A DNA stretch of 64,000 nt, taken from NCBI RefSeq assembly GCF_033343995.1, contig NZ_CP137573.1, forward strand, positions 2,885,001-2,949,000, read 5' to 3'. Positions within the stretch are counted from its first letter, which is position 1, and each line of letters starts with the position of its first letter. The stretch comes from Streptomyces sp. HUAS YS2 (GTDB taxonomy: Bacteria > Actinomycetota > Actinomycetes > Streptomycetales > Streptomycetaceae). Shown here in pieces: positions 62,834 through 64,000 of the stretch. The notes beneath the pieces are model-generated. The model was given only the letters and a program-made list of their open reading frames with translations. It was not told the DNA's origin and did not search any database. A program made the translations under genes and the position numbers.

Positions 62834-62852
62834 CCTAGTGAGCCTTACCTCA
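62834..62852. promoter_or_regulatory. Iron-box-like (DmdR/IdeR) sequence
   Basis: The 19-mer read on the minus strand, TGAGGTAAGGCTCACTAGG, agrees at 13 of 19 positions with the actinobacterial iron box TTAGGTTAGGCTCACCTAA, with the core AGGTxAGGCTCAC intact. It lies 34 bp after the peptidase stop and 95 bp before the fumarase start. Confidence 0.45.
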
Positions 62853-62861
62853 CAGGAGCGG

Positions 62862-62896
62862 GGCCGCGCCCTCGTCCTACCCTGGAGGGCGCGGCC
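62862..62896 (+). terminator. Stem-loop between peptidase and fumarase genes
   Basis: Perfect 12-bp inverted repeat (62862-62873 with 62885-62896), 11-nt loop, no T run. It could end the peptidase transcript or form part of the fumarase leader. Confidence 0.6.
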
Positions 62897-62946
62897 GCCA
62901 ACGGAGGCGGCGCGCTGCTGTCTGCCGAGTGAGGAATGGCCCCGTC

Positions 62947-64000
<1,054 letters not shown>

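Overview
This is a high-GC (roughly 70% or more) chromosomal segment from a Streptomyces or close relative. The evidence is the strong G/C bias at third codon positions, frequent GTG starts, a complete cvn 'conservon', a WhiB-like regulator, a SARP/AfsR regulator, paired SpoIIE/HATPase regulators, several Uma2 proteins and two oligopeptide ABC operons of the BldK type. From memory, the order class I fumarase - wblI - glpX - DUF4245 - xseB/xseA - ispH - ppgK - ychF matches the core region of the S. coelicolor chromosome. I see no phage, integrase, transposase, CRISPR array, tRNA or rRNA.

Layout. 0-8.7 kb: two consecutive minus-strand oligopeptide importer operons. The right one is complete (binding protein, two permeases, two ATPases); the left one is cut by the window edge after its first permease. 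9-14 kb: translational GTPase typA and an orphan 803-residue binding protein. 14-18 kb: a plus-strand succinate dehydrogenase/fumarate reductase operon (cytochrome b, flavoprotein, Fe-S protein). 18-22.5 kb: an Uma2 nuclease-fold protein, a GH18-like exported protein, and a TPM-domain membrane protein paired with PspA. 22.5-26.6 kb: a PAS-PAS-GAF-SpoIIE-HATPase phosphatase, a small HATPase, a NUDIX hydrolase and a SPOR-like protein. 26.7-29.4 kb: an NCS1 nucleobase permease with a GntR/HutC regulator. 29.5-40 kb: a DUF4190 membrane protein, a subtilisin-like protease, a threonine-synthase-like enzyme, a cupin, a DUF4232 lipoprotein, a SARP and a DUF4132 protein.

40-47.1 kb is the most interesting accessory part. 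A five-gene conservon (cvnA-E) ends in a CYP157-type P450 whose K-helix lacks ExxR. It is followed by a 41-codon ORF that overlaps a DMATS-type indole prenyltransferase, and then by a convergent flavin monooxygenase. The enzyme pair matches the known actinomycete pathway from tryptophan to 5-dimethylallylindole-3-acetonitrile. The small ORF is absent from the computed gene set.

47-64 kb is housekeeping: Uma2, YchF, DUF6542, polyphosphate glucokinase, IspH, an amino-acid permease, XseA/XseB, a RutE-like nitroreductase, DUF4245, GlpX, WblI, a DUF1707/LiaF-like protein, a LuxR-type regulator, a large S8 peptidase and the start of a class I [4Fe-4S] fumarase that runs off the right edge.

Non-coding highlights are a nearly complete 107-nt hairpin and two tandem-repeat arrays in the 59.7-60.2 kb gap; GGTATACC operator-like palindromes on both sides of the gntR gene; an iron-box-like sequence before the fumarase; eight genes whose -10 hexamer lies 6-7 nt before the start codon, which implies leaderless mRNAs; a 48-bp duplicated gene end; and many perfect stem-loop terminators between convergent genes.
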